64,000 bases of DNA, taken from assembly GCF_023276355.1 (NCBI RefSeq), contig NZ_JALLPL010000001.1, positions 1,488,001-1,552,000 on the forward strand, in the 5' to 3' direction. The notes beneath the pieces were generated by a model. It was not told the DNA's origin. It saw only the letters and a list, made by a program, of their open reading frames with translations, and searched no databases. The position numbers and the translations under genes are program-made. The stretch comes from Haloplanus sp. XH21 (GTDB lineage Archaea > Halobacteriota > Halobacteria > Halobacteriales > Haloferacaceae). Positions 42,653 to 51,443 of the stretch are shown one piece after another. Each line of letters starts with the position of its first letter. The first letter of the stretch is position 1.

Positions 42653-42832
42653 TCACTCGAACTGCTGGACCAGTTCTAGGTCGCGTTCGGTCCGCATGAA
42701 CTCCGCGAGCCGTCGTGTCGCGTGACAGGAGGGACAACTGAAGTTCTTCCGGTGACCGGGAAGGTCGGTCGGGGTCTCTTCCCAGTCTTTGCCACATTCG
42801 GGACACTGCAGTCTGACGAACGCTTCGACCAT
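42653..42832 (-). CDS. Zinc-binding microprotein (59 aa)
   Basis: The 59-residue protein has VRLQCPECGKDWEETP and FSCPSCHATRRLAEFMR, two Cys-x2-Cys knuckles, and ends in a charged helix. The ATG at 42832 is the natural start, and the longer frame upstream has no matching character. It is divergent from the ABC exporter. Function is unknown. Confidence 0.72.
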   Translation of the reverse strand: MVEAFVRLQCPECGKDWEETPTDLPGHRKNFSCPSCHATRRLAEFMRTERDLELVQQFE

Positions 42833-42940
42833 ACGCTCCTTGTCTCGCGACTCCGCATTAAATGTTCGGCGGAGCCGGACCGAGACGTTTTGGTCACCCG
42901 TTCCGTTCGTCGATGCGTGCGCGACGAAGACGTTCTGGAC

Positions 42941-44809
42941 GTGGCACATGGCGACGGCGACGGAGCACCCCTCCGCCGGGTGCTGGTGACACACGGACGC
43001 ACGCACCTCCCCGTGTTCGTCCTCGGTGGCGTCGCCAGCGCCCTCTCTATCGGCCTCGAACTGCTTCCCTCCTATCTCCTCGGCGTCGCCATCGACGTGT
43101 TCTTCATGAACGAGCGGCCGTTCTCGCTGCCGCTGATTCCGACGGCGTGGCTGCCGTCCGACGTTCGCTCACAGTTCGTCCTGCTCACCGGCCTCGTCTT
43201 CGGTCTCTATCTCGTCTCTGCAGCCCTCGCCTGGGTCAACAGTTGGGCGTGGAACCACTTCGCCCAGCATCTCCAACACGAGGTGCGGACGGCCACCTAC
43301 CGGACGATTCAGAACCTCGAACTCGACTTCTTTGAGGGGACACAGACGGGCGAAGTGATGAGCGTCCTCAACAACGACACCAACCAGCTCGAGGAGTTCC
43401 TGACGACCAGTCTCCACAACGCGATGCGAATCGGCACTCGCGTCGTCGTCATCGGCGCCATCATGCTGTGGCTGAACTGGCAACTCGCTATCGTGGCGCT
43501 GCTGGTCGTTCCCGCGCTCACCGCCGTTTCGGTGGCGTTCGTCCGGCGCATCCAACCCAAATACGGCGAGGTCCGCGAGCAGGTCGGAACGCTCAACGCG
43601 CGTCTGGAGAACAACCTCGGCGGCATCGAGACGGTGAAAGCGTACACGAACGAGGACTTCGAGAACGACCGCGTCGCACGGGCGTCACGCGGCTATCTCG
43701 ACCGACAGTGGGAGGCCATCGCTACCCGCATCGCCTTTTTCCCGACGCTTCGCGTTCTCACCGCGACGGGGTATGCGGCGACGTTCCTGCTCGGTGGCTG
43801 GTGGGTCCTCTTTGGCCCACCCTCGGTCTTCACGCTCCCGCTTTCGGCGGGCGTGCTGGTCACCTTCCTCCTCTACAGTCGGCGCTTCCGGTATCCGATG
43901 CGGCGCTTCGGCGAGGTGCTCAACGACTACCAGTACGCCCGCGCCGCCGCGGCCCGCATCGTCAGCGTGCAGGACCGCCGCGCGCGACTGCCGGAAGCCG
44001 AGGATGCGATTGACCTCGTCGACCCCGAGGGACGGGTCACGTACCGAAACGTCAGCTTTCGCTACCCCGACGAGGACGATTCCGTGCTCGACGGCGTGAG
44101 TTTCACCGCCGAGCCGGGCGAGTTCGTCGGCGTCGTCGGTCCCACGGGAGCCGGGAAGACGACGCTCCTGAAACTCCTCCTCCGGTTCTACGACGTCGAC
44201 TCGGGGCGTGTCGCAGTCGACGGACACGACGTGCGCGACCTGACGCGCACCAGTCTCCGCGACGCCATCGGGTACGTGAGTCAGGAGCCGTACCTGTTCC
44301 AGGGCACCGTCGAAGAAAACGTCAGATACGGCCGCGAGGACGCCGACAGAGACGCGGTCGTCGCGGCGGCACGCCGCGCGGGCGCCCACGAGTTCATCCG
44401 TGACCTCCCCGACGGCTACGAGACGGTCGTCGGCGAACGCGGCGTGAAGCTCTCGGGCGGCCAGCGCCAACGCGTCGCCATCGCCCGCGCGCTGCTGACC
44501 GATCCGGAACTGTTCGTCCTCGACGAGGCGACCAGCCACGTCGACAACGAGACGGAGACGGTCATCCGGCAGCAACTCGCGGAGCTAACCGCCGACCGCA
44601 CCACCTTCGCCATCGCCCATCGGCTTTCGACCGTCCGCGACGCCGACACCATCCTCGTCCTCGACGACGGTCAGCTCGTCGAACAGGGGACCCACGAGGA
44701 ACTGCTCGCGATGGACGGTCTCTACGCCGACCTCTGGGCGGTGCAGGTCGGCGACGTAGACGACCTGCCCGAACGGTTCGTCGAGCGCGCGGCGACTCCC
44801 GACGACTGA
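42941..44809 (+). CDS. ABC-type exporter, fused membrane and ATPase domains
   Basis: The roughly 622-residue half-transporter has six membrane helices in the first half (GLELLPSYLLGVAIDVFF, LVFGLYLVSAALAWVNSW and others). The ATPase carries Walker A VGPTGAGKTTLLKLLLRF, the Q-loop in YVSQEPYLFQG, signature LSGGQRQRVAIARAL, Walker B LFVLDEATSHVD and H-loop AHRLSTV. It would work as a homodimer; the substrate is unknown, and lipid or drug export is typical. The upstream start is uncertain. The GTG at 42941 was chosen because the protein reads normally from there; TTG or GTG codons a little further up are possible. Confidence 0.88.
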   Translation: MAHGDGDGAPLRRVLVTHGRTHLPVFVLGGVASALSIGLELLPSYLLGVAIDVFFMNERPFSLPLIPTAWLPSDVRSQFVLLTGLVFGLYLVSAALAWVNSWAWNHFAQHLQHEVRTATYRTIQNLELDFFEGTQTGEVMSVLNNDTNQLEEFLTTSLHNAMRIGTRVVVIGAIMLWLNWQLAIVALLVVPALTAVSVAFVRRIQPKYGEVREQVGTLNARLENNLGGIETVKAYTNEDFENDRVARASRGYLDRQWEAIATRIAFFPTLRVLTATGYAATFLLGGWWVLFGPPSVFTLPLSAGVLVTFLLYSRRFRYPMRRFGEVLNDYQYARAAAARIVSVQDRRARLPEAEDAIDLVDPEGRVTYRNVSFRYPDEDDSVLDGVSFTAEPGEFVGVVGPTGAGKTTLLKLLLRFYDVDSGRVAVDGHDVRDLTRTSLRDAIGYVSQEPYLFQGTVEENVRYGREDADRDAVVAAARRAGAHEFIRDLPDGYETVVGERGVKLSGGQRQRVAIARALLTDPELFVLDEATSHVDNETETVIRQQLAELTADRTTFAIAHRLSTVRDADTILVLDDGQLVEQGTHEELLAMDGLYADLWAVQVGDVDDLPERFVERAATPDD

Positions 44810-44862
44810 CCCGGCGTCCCGATGTCAAAACCCTTAACGCCGTCTCCCGAATAGTGGCTGGT

Positions 44863-44937
44863 AGCGGGATGGGATAGCCAGGAGATTCCGCCGGGCTCAT
44901 AACCCGGAGATCGGTAGTTCAAATCTACCTCCCGCTA
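44863..44937 (+). tRNA. Initiator tRNA-Met (anticodon CAT)
   Basis: The gene begins AGCGGGATGGGATAGCC and ends TCCCGCT plus A. The first base A pairs with U72, and the anticodon stem has three G-C pairs (CCGGG-CTCATAA-CCCGG). Both are the marks of an archaeal initiator tRNA, not an elongator. The T arm is GTAGTTCAAATCTAC. No intron. TATA-like ttaacg lies near 44834. Confidence 0.95.
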
Positions 44938-45005
44938 CTGTTCCCACACCCACTACCCCACACGCGTCAGGAACCCCTTTACTTCTCCCTCCCGTAACGT
45001 GGTGC

Positions 45006-45701
45006 ATGCCATCCGCACTGTTCGTCGTCAGCGAGGAAGGGTACTGGGGAGAGGAGTGTATCGAGCCGCTCACGACGCTCGATGCGGTCGACGTGGACGT
45101 CACCGTCGCGACGCCCACGGGCGGGAAACCAGTCATCGACGAGCGGTCGATCGATCCGGCGAACGTCGGCGAGGAACTCGCCACCCAGGTCGAGGAGGTC
45201 CACGAGACCGATCCGCGACTCGCCGACCCCGAGCTACTGACCGAGGTCGACGCCGCCGACCACGACGCGGTCGTGTTCCCGGGCGGCCACGGGACCGAGT
45301 GGGACATCAACCAGGACCGTCACGCGCGGGCGCTCCTCCGCGACGCCGTCGAGCGCGAGGACACGAAGGCGCTCGTCGTCTGTCACGCCGTCGGCATCCT
45401 GGCGTTCACCCGCGATTCGGACGGCGGCTTCCTCGTCGCCGGTCGGAGCGTCACGGGGTTCCCGAACGCCTGGGAAGAAGGGATCGTCGACGAGCAGGAT
45501 CTGATGCCAGACGGACGAAAACTGCCGTACTGGGTCGAAGACGAGGTGATTGCTGCGGGCGCCAACTGGGACGCCGAACTCGGCGCCGACGTGTCGGTCA
45601 CGGTTGACGGCGACCTCATCACTGCCCGCGGGCCGGCGTCGTCGTCCGCGGCTGCGCGAACGTTACTGGCGGAACTCGGTGTCGAGACACCCGAGGCGTA
45701 A
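45006..45701 (+). CDS. DJ-1/PfpI-family protein (class I glutamine amidotransferase-like)
   Basis: The 231-residue protein has the DJ-1/HSP31-like fold: ALFVVSEEGYWGEECIEPL at the start, VVFPGGHGTEWDINQD, and the nucleophile elbow ALVVCHAVGILAF (Cys near 125). A Glu near 17 could support it. Members act as glyoxalases, deglycases or chaperones. The precise activity is not evident. It follows the initiator tRNA gene. Confidence 0.82.
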   Translation: MPSALFVVSEEGYWGEECIEPLTTLDAVDVDVTVATPTGGKPVIDERSIDPANVGEELATQVEEVHETDPRLADPELLTEVDAADHDAVVFPGGHGTEWDINQDRHARALLRDAVEREDTKALVVCHAVGILAFTRDSDGGFLVAGRSVTGFPNAWEEGIVDEQDLMPDGRKLPYWVEDEVIAAGANWDAELGADVSVTVDGDLITARGPASSSAAARTLLAELGVETPEA

Positions 45702-45730
45702 CTGTCCCGTCGGAGCGGCGACGCCGACGC

Positions 45731-45874
45731 TCAGGACTCCTGTTCGGTCCGTCCGAGGTAGGCATAGCAGTTCGGACACTGGACCGGCCGCGCACCGTAC
45801 TGATCCCGTTCGCCGAGAAACTGCGTGTGTGAGTAGCCACGGCCACACTCCTCACAGGTCACGATGACGACCAC
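45731..45874 (-). CDS. Zinc-ribbon microprotein (about 47 aa)
   Basis: From a GTG at 45874 the product begins MVVIVTCEECGRGYSHTQFL and contains a second knuckle (VQCPNCYAYLG), forming a two-knuckle zinc ribbon. The frame is open further up to 45937, but there is no sign of conserved sequence before VVVIVTC. Function is unknown. It is convergent with the DJ-1 gene and lies 34 bp downstream of the membrane protein gene. Confidence 0.6.
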   Translation of the reverse strand: MVVIVTCEECGRGYSHTQFLGERDQYGARPVQCPNCYAYLGRTEQES

Positions 45875-45908
45875 ATCCGAGCCAGTCGCTCCGTCCTTTT
45901 GGAGGTGT

Positions 45909-46676
45909 CTATCCCGAATCGCCGTCCGCCTCGGCATCGTCGGCCGACGGCCGCACGAGGTTGGCGAGCGTTACGAGAATGCCGAACCCCCACCCCACCG
46001 GCACGGCCAGCCCACCCCACATGGCGACGTACGCGAAGCCGACGAGTTCGAACCGCTGCCGCAACAGGGTGTTCAGCCCGCCGTAGGCGAGGATCGAATC
46101 CAGCAACCAGACTGCGAGCGTCTCGCTCCGGGGGAAGACGACGCTCGCGAGCGTCGGTGAGTAGAGCGCGGCGACCACCGGCGGGAGGAACACGGCGATG
46201 ACGGCGAACGGGTAGGCGACGAAGACGGTAGTGCCGCGCCCGCCGATCCGTCCGAAGAGGAGGGCGAGCACCGTCGCGAGAACCGCAACCGATCCCGCGG
46301 CGGCGACGGCGAGAAAGCCCTCCGGCGAGAATCGGACCCGCGCGAGTACCGTCAGCGCCCCCCAGGCGACGATGGCCAGGAGGACGGTGCCAAGCGCACC
46401 GAGTCGCGTCGTCGTGCGGTCGACACGCCGGACGTGGAACCGGATCAGGAGACCTAACACGGCCAGCGGATAGCCGACGAGAAGCCCCAGAACGCCGAGG
46501 ATGGCCCACGCGCGGTACGCCAGTCGCTCGCCGGTCGTTTGGGGCTGCCACCGGTTCATGACCGGGTGTGACTCGCGGAGTTTGGGGAACGCAAGCGCCA
46601 TCCAGAGACCGTGAAGTCGCCGCAGGTCGTACTGTATGTCGGCGACGATACTCGTCAGGACTACGCCCATCGTCAC
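45909..46676 (-). CDS. Haloarchaeal multi-pass membrane protein
   Basis: The 255-residue protein has a short amphipathic start (DIQYDLRRLHGLWMALAFPK), then about six hydrophobic helices (AWAILGVLGLLVGYPLAVL, AIVAWGALTVLARV, GSVAVLATVLALLFGRI, VAYPFAVIAVFLPPVVAAL and two more near the end) and an acidic tail. Its family was not recognised. It may start at 46676 or 46670. It marks the edge before the low-GC island. Confidence 0.65.
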   Translation of the reverse strand: MTMGVVLTSIVADIQYDLRRLHGLWMALAFPKLRESHPVMNRWQPQTTGERLAYRAWAILGVLGLLVGYPLAVLGLLIRFHVRRVDRTTTRLGALGTVLLAIVAWGALTVLARVRFSPEGFLAVAAAGSVAVLATVLALLFGRIGGRGTTVFVAYPFAVIAVFLPPVVAALYSPTLASVVFPRSETLAVWLLDSILAYGGLNTLLRQRFELVGFAYVAMWGGLAVPVGWGFGILVTLANLVRPSADDAEADGDSG

Positions 46677-47036
46677 GTCGGTTCGAGCGGACGGGGTTAA
46701 CGGTTTGGAGTTCTGACGCGAGAAACGGAGCGGCGCGGGAAACGGATCACCGGGAAGCTGCTTCGGGTGCGATTCGGCATGTCGCTGGTTGTGTGTGGAC
46801 GATAGACTCCGTCATCACCTCACATTATGGTATGGTGTCACACACCAAGAAAGTTGCGGCCGGATCGGATCTTGATTTGGATGAATCTCGTCCGCTTGGA
46901 ACTCTACCGCCGTCCCGAGACGGGCACTCCGTTGAAGAAGAAAGAGAAGGGCGAGCGCCACGTCGGCATCATGAGGAATCAGTCTGAGCGCAGATAGTGT
47001 ATAATTGTGAGAATCAAGCAGGGGGTAACGCAGCAA
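46677..47036. other. Boundary of the low-GC island, no gene recognised
   Basis: These 360 bases change from GC-rich to AT-rich sequence. A plus-strand frame around 46864-46990 encodes a charged, lysine-rich stretch but has no start or family signal and may be a remnant of another gene. No direct repeat of the nearby tRNA-Ile 3' end was found here by eye. Confidence 0.35.
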
Positions 47037-47570
47037 TCAGCTTTCTAATGTCTTACTTTTCACCAACAGTTGTGATTCCTCCTCTTTCGCATCACTTTCG
47101 TTCTCAAATCCAGTAAATAGTACCTTACCGCTTGAAAAAATGAGGATCACACCGTTAGATCCCTCAGTTCGGTAAATTAATCCGGGAAACTGTTCTGGTT
47201 CATACTCTACATTCTCCAATCCAAGTTCAACTGCAAGAGTCTGTAAATCAATATGACTCTCAAAATCAGACATAAACACCATATATTTGACCGAAAAGGA
47301 GTGTTCTGAGAGAGCGCCGTTCGAAACCTCAGACAAATAGTCCGTGAATTTTTCACGAACACGATATAGCTGGTCGAAGGAGGTTGCACCCGGAATAGTG
47401 TAACTTCCAGCCGGATAGACCATTATAAGTGGGGTCTCAGAATCAAAGCGTAAATCTAATTGACCGGGTTTTAATTGGCAAATATCCGTTCCGAGATCGT
47501 GATGGAGTTGTTCTATATCGAGTTCGTCAAAATTCAACTCGCCTGTTGCCACGATATTGACTATCTCCAT
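47037..47570 (-). CDS. Divergent TATA-binding-protein (TBP)-like protein
   Basis: The 177-residue protein has the length and two-repeat design of archaeal TBP. The second repeat is well kept: LENVEYEPEQFPGLIYR (118-134) and VILIFSSGKVLFTGFENESD (141-160), including the intercalating phenylalanine and the SSGK turn. The first repeat keeps MEIVNIVATGELNFDELDI but has CQLKPGQLDLRF and MVYPAGSYTIPGA in place of the QFPG and FSSGK blocks. It therefore looks like a specialised TBP, not a housekeeping copy. It follows the type IIG enzyme by 10 bases on the same strand and would be co-transcribed. Confidence 0.82.
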   Translation of the reverse strand: MEIVNIVATGELNFDELDIEQLHHDLGTDICQLKPGQLDLRFDSETPLIMVYPAGSYTIPGATSFDQLYRVREKFTDYLSEVSNGALSEHSFSVKYMVFMSDFESHIDLQTLAVELGLENVEYEPEQFPGLIYRTEGSNGVILIFSSGKVLFTGFENESDAKEEESQLLVKSKTLES

Positions 47571-47580
47571 CCTACGTCGT

Positions 47581-50500
47581 TCACCACGTTTCTAAGAAGT
47601 CATTTAGGACAGAGACATCTTGTTCGTTAAGATCATACACATCCTGCAAGACCGCTTCATCCAACTCTGACTGCAAGTTTTCGGCTTCCTCCTCAAGTCT
47701 TCCAATACGCTCTTCATCGGATTCATATTCGGTCATCAGAGCCAGAACATCTTCTTTTGTAGGCACTGCCATATTCATAACCTCGGGACGACCGAGACGC
47801 TTGTCCTGCGCTTTGAGGAGCTTGAATACGAAGTCTCGAACCTGTTCGTCTCCGAAGTTTATCGTGTGCCCACGCTTCATCACGACCTGATAGATTCTCT
47901 CAGAGTTCACCTCCATCTTATCGTTAGTCCGAATTGGATCTTGACGGTAGTCGTCATCCGAGAGGTCAACAGATTTAGCGAGGTTAAGGATAGTCCACTC
48001 TCGCTCGTAGGATGGTAGATAGTTGAAAATGTCTTCTATCTTCACCTGCAGTTCTGTTATCGCCTCTATGGTGTTCCGAATGTCCTTCGCAAGCGTTGAA
48101 ATCCGCTCCTCATCTTTCGGAAGAACAACGGGGAGCGGTTCCAAGAACGTCTTCCCATACGAGTAGAACTTGCTGTTGAAAATAAAGCTGATATGCTTAT
48201 GATAGAATTCGGTAACACGCGAGTTCAGAAGTCCTCCGAAATACAGCGTATCGGAAGCTGCTGGTGCATACTCATCACGTAGACGAAGACCGTACCCACC
48301 CGCTGTGCCGCCCCCGACGAAATAATAGGTCCCATCGGTATCTGGGACGAACGACGGTTCTTGACGGAGGACACCGAGCATGATTTTGTCGGATTCGAAT
48401 TTCTCAATATTCTGTTTCCGACCGAAGGCCCACCATTGCTCTACATTTCGCCAACTACCTCCGTCTCGCTCTTTGAGCCTATCTTCGTGGTCTGAGAAGA
48501 ACTTCCATGCCAGAGGGAATTCATCCCGAAGGGTCTCCTTTGGTAGCAATTCAGCTTCTTCGCCATGAATTTCGTAGGGGAATACCACCCAGAGATTCTG
48601 CCAATCAAACTTCCATCGATGAATCTCATCACCTTTCAGCACTCGTCGAAGAATCCCTTTCTCGATTTTTCTGAATTCATCTGATCCGCCGGGTTTGAAC
48701 TCTACAATACCCTCCTCCTCGGCTTCCCGGACTGTCCCGATGTAGACGCTGTCAGCGCTTGTTTGCATTCCGACAAAGATGTCCTTCGACACATCATTCA
48801 GACGCAAATCTGCCGCTCGTTCTATTTTATCGAAGACTTCCCTTTCGTCCGCCGGCATCGGCTTCCAGATCGCCGGAGTACCTTCGTTGTCTTTGGCTAA
48901 CTGGGATTGTGAGTATTCAAATAACTCATAGTCTTCTGCATTTTCAGGTGTTCTCCACCTATCTAGATGCCGGATATCTTCCAAGACATCGTCGTTCTTG
49001 TCGGAAAACCGGGCACACCGAACAGAGTTGTCTTCTACCGTTCCCTCCCGGTCAATGGTGAAGATACACGGATAGGGAGTTGGAACATCGAAGATATCTG
49101 CTTCCTTGAAATCAATTAGGTTGGTGATCGGCTCTTCAACCAGCTGGTCTCGAATTTCCTTGGCGTAATCTGCCATTACCAACCGATCGGGACAGATGTA
49201 CGCCAGCTTCCCGTCATCGGTTAGCCAATCAACCCCTCGCTCAATGAACGGAACATAAATGTCGAAATTTTTGATGGCGCTCGCATAGTGGGTAGAATAG
49301 GTTTCCTTCATACCGCTAAGGTTTTGGATCCGGACGTATGGCGGGTTTGCTACCACTACGTCAAACTCCACATCGTCCTTAATTCGGTCTACGGCGTTTC
49401 GGTCTTCAATGAAGGCTTTCGCACGACCGTTGTAGTCCGCGAATTGTTCAAGACCCGACTGCATCGTATTCGCATCGGAACTCCCCGACTTCTGCTCTCG
49501 GAGGGTCGGTGTGAGCGTGTCCGCAACGTGAACCTCAAACCCATCCATCGTGTAGTACGGGTCTTTCTCGGTGACTTTGTCGTAGAGGTCGATAGTCCGG
49601 AACAGCAGATTGATTTGCGTAATGTGTGCCGCGAAGGGATTGATGTCAATACCATAGACGTTCTCTTCTATTCGTTCGAGAATAGTGCGAGCTTCATCGG
49701 CATCCAATCCATGGACGCTAGTCTTGTTGAACTTCCGAAGAAAATGCTGGATAAGGCGCTCGGTGACTTCCGTGAGGAAAGTTCCACTCCCGCAGGCCGG
49801 GTCAAGAACCTTCTTCCGTCCGATTCCTTCATTTGGACGGTAGTCTATCGAATCGAGCATGAACTGTACGACTTCGAGCGGGGTGTAGTACTCCCCCAGT
49901 TCCTTGCGTTCCTGCTTTGGAAGGTAGTCCTCGTAGACGTGACCGAGAATATCCCGATTGACGTACTCGAAGTTGAAACGGTTGAGTCGCTTGAGGACTT
50001 GCCTCAGCGAGTAGTTAAGATCGTCCTCGAGATCACGCTGTTTTCGCCTCTCAGTTTTCGAGAACTGCCCACGCTTGTCCTTGGCGACCCACCACCAGTC
50101 GAAGATACCGAGTTCGTAGAGGTCGGGATAGTGGTCGTCAATGCGGTCGTAGGTATCCACGAGTGCGTCGAGATACGGGCGAGCTTTGTCACGTTCCAGT
50201 TCATCTGCCATCCCCCGAGAGGAGAGCCGAGTATGGTCTACGATTTCCTTGTCTTCGGCAATTCGGGCAAACAGCGATCGATTCAGGATGATGTATGCGG
50301 TTTCTCGACAGAACACCTCTTTCGCATTGTCGCTCCGTCCGGTGTACTCTCGCCACTCTTTCCAATCGGGGAACGTGGATTCTAAGAATTCCTTCGGATA
50401 TGAGTCATCCTCGCGGTTCCGGTAATCCTCGAAGAATTCTTTGAGAACGCTGGTAAGTTCGTCAAGCGAGTCCTTGATAGCATCCAAGAATAGTTCGTAC

Positions 50501-51078
50501 CCTTCGTCATCTGTGCCCGGTTGGTACTGAACGGGCACCTCTTGGTGCGTCTCACGGAAGTACTCGGCGTCATCGAAGTCCACGTACCGACTGCGATGGA
50601 GGTGTTCGAGTTGGTTGAGGGCGTTTTGCTGTCCCGTAGATAGGTTCTCGAAGTCAGCCGTTGCTACTGTATCTACGTCGAACCCGCCGATACTGCTAAT
50701 CGTGCTGTCTTCGGAGATGTACTCGTAGAGTCGGAGGTCGTGTCCGTTTGTGAGAATTCCGTATTTCGCGCTTCCGACGCCGTTCATGTACGTCTCTAAC
50801 TGTTCTACGTCATCGAGGTCGAGGTTGTGGGAGGGGCGTTTCGTCTCGCAAACGATGACAGGGAATGGCGGTTCGCTGTCGTCGTAGAACAGCAGGTCTT
50901 TTCGGTCGTCCTCGAAGTTGATGTGTCCCTCGCCTTCTGTCCGAGACCAATCCAGCGCGTCGGTAAACAGGTGATCTACCAGCGAATATCGGAAGTCGAA
51001 TTCGCTTCCCTCTTGACGAATCTCGTCGTGGATCGCTGTAATTGCTTGATGAAGGTCACGGAGGGACGCATCGGACAT
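47581..51078 (-). CDS. Type IIG-like restriction-modification enzyme (Eco57I-type methylase)
   Basis: The 1165-residue protein joins several parts. An N-terminal nuclease-like domain contains PFPVIVCETKRP, with a Glu-x-Lys pair at 78 and 80 and upstream acidic residues, a PD-(D/E)xK layout. An N6-adenine methylase core follows with LDPACGSGTFLTEV near 426, GIDINPFAAHI and VVANPPYVRIQNL near 577. Last comes a C-terminal target-recognition region of the TaqI/Eco57I kind. Such single-chain enzymes both methylate and cut DNA. It starts leaderlessly from a TATA box 25 bases upstream and leads an operon with the TBP-like gene. Its codon use is less GC-biased than the host's. Confidence 0.85.
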   Translation of the reverse strand: MSDASLRDLHQAITAIHDEIRQEGSEFDFRYSLVDHLFTDALDWSRTEGEGHINFEDDRKDLLFYDDSEPPFPVIVCETKRPSHNLDLDDVEQLETYMNGVGSAKYGILTNGHDLRLYEYISEDSTISSIGGFDVDTVATADFENLSTGQQNALNQLEHLHRSRYVDFDDAEYFRETHQEVPVQYQPGTDDEGYELFLDAIKDSLDELTSVLKEFFEDYRNREDDSYPKEFLESTFPDWKEWREYTGRSDNAKEVFCRETAYIILNRSLFARIAEDKEIVDHTRLSSRGMADELERDKARPYLDALVDTYDRIDDHYPDLYELGIFDWWWVAKDKRGQFSKTERRKQRDLEDDLNYSLRQVLKRLNRFNFEYVNRDILGHVYEDYLPKQERKELGEYYTPLEVVQFMLDSIDYRPNEGIGRKKVLDPACGSGTFLTEVTERLIQHFLRKFNKTSVHGLDADEARTILERIEENVYGIDINPFAAHITQINLLFRTIDLYDKVTEKDPYYTMDGFEVHVADTLTPTLREQKSGSSDANTMQSGLEQFADYNGRAKAFIEDRNAVDRIKDDVEFDVVVANPPYVRIQNLSGMKETYSTHYASAIKNFDIYVPFIERGVDWLTDDGKLAYICPDRLVMADYAKEIRDQLVEEPITNLIDFKEADIFDVPTPYPCIFTIDREGTVEDNSVRCARFSDKNDDVLEDIRHLDRWRTPENAEDYELFEYSQSQLAKDNEGTPAIWKPMPADEREVFDKIERAADLRLNDVSKDIFVGMQTSADSVYIGTVREAEEEGIVEFKPGGSDEFRKIEKGILRRVLKGDEIHRWKFDWQNLWVVFPYEIHGEEAELLPKETLRDEFPLAWKFFSDHEDRLKERDGGSWRNVEQWWAFGRKQNIEKFESDKIMLGVLRQEPSFVPDTDGTYYFVGGGTAGGYGLRLRDEYAPAASDTLYFGGLLNSRVTEFYHKHISFIFNSKFYSYGKTFLEPLPVVLPKDEERISTLAKDIRNTIEAITELQVKIEDIFNYLPSYEREWTILNLAKSVDLSDDDYRQDPIRTNDKMEVNSERIYQVVMKRGHTINFGDEQVRDFVFKLLKAQDKRLGRPEVMNMAVPTKEDVLALMTEYESDEERIGRLEEEAENLQSELDEAVLQDVYDLNEQDVSVLNDFLETW

Positions 51079-51100
51079 GGATACGGATTCTGTTCAGCAT

Positions 51101-51110
51101 GATATAAAGA
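51101..51110 (-). promoter_or_regulatory. TATA box of the restriction-modification operon
   Basis: On the minus strand the sequence tctttatatc is centred about 27 bases before the ATG at 51078. This is the spacing for an archaeal leaderless mRNA. It is a consensus-like TATA box, which is of interest because the operon also encodes a TBP homologue. Confidence 0.6.
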
Positions 51111-51230
51111 TTCATCCACCGGAAGGAGTCATCGAAGCCGTATACCCCGTACTTGTATCGTGTTTTTGTCCCGGCAGTTTTGAAACGAGTTACTCACCGT
51201 AGGCATCGACAAATCACAACAGAGTCCATT

Positions 51231-51443
51231 CTACCACGTTACTTGTGTGCTCAGTAGATGGAGCAGCTCAACCATGATAACAGACGTAGAGATGAATAGG
51301 ATTGTTTGAGAAGTAGAGGAGGTAATCACAGTCGCTATCGAAGCGGCAGAGGTGGCAATACATGAGATAATCGTAGCTAACTTGCATACGCGAGTCAAGC
51401 GTTGGTTAGTGTCGCCACTCCCCGAGGAGTCGTTGGCTGGCAT
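51231..51443 (-). CDS. Small hydrophobic protein (70 aa), unknown
   Basis: This 70-residue frame has a polar N-terminus (MPANDSSGSGDTNQRLTRVC) followed by a Ser/Thr/Ile-rich hydrophobic region with two possible membrane helices (ATIISCIATSAASIATVI and ILFISTSVIMVELLHLL). It lies 152 bp upstream of the restriction-modification gene, same strand. No family is recognised; it could be a chance frame in AT-rich DNA. Confidence 0.35.
   Translation of the reverse strand: MPANDSSGSGDTNQRLTRVCKLATIISCIATSAASIATVITSSTSQTILFISTSVIMVELLHLLSTQVTW

Noticed and set aside
46864-46990. Lysine-rich frame at the island edge as a gene
   Set aside because: It has no good start or motif, and may be debris of a lost gene; too little evidence to annotate.
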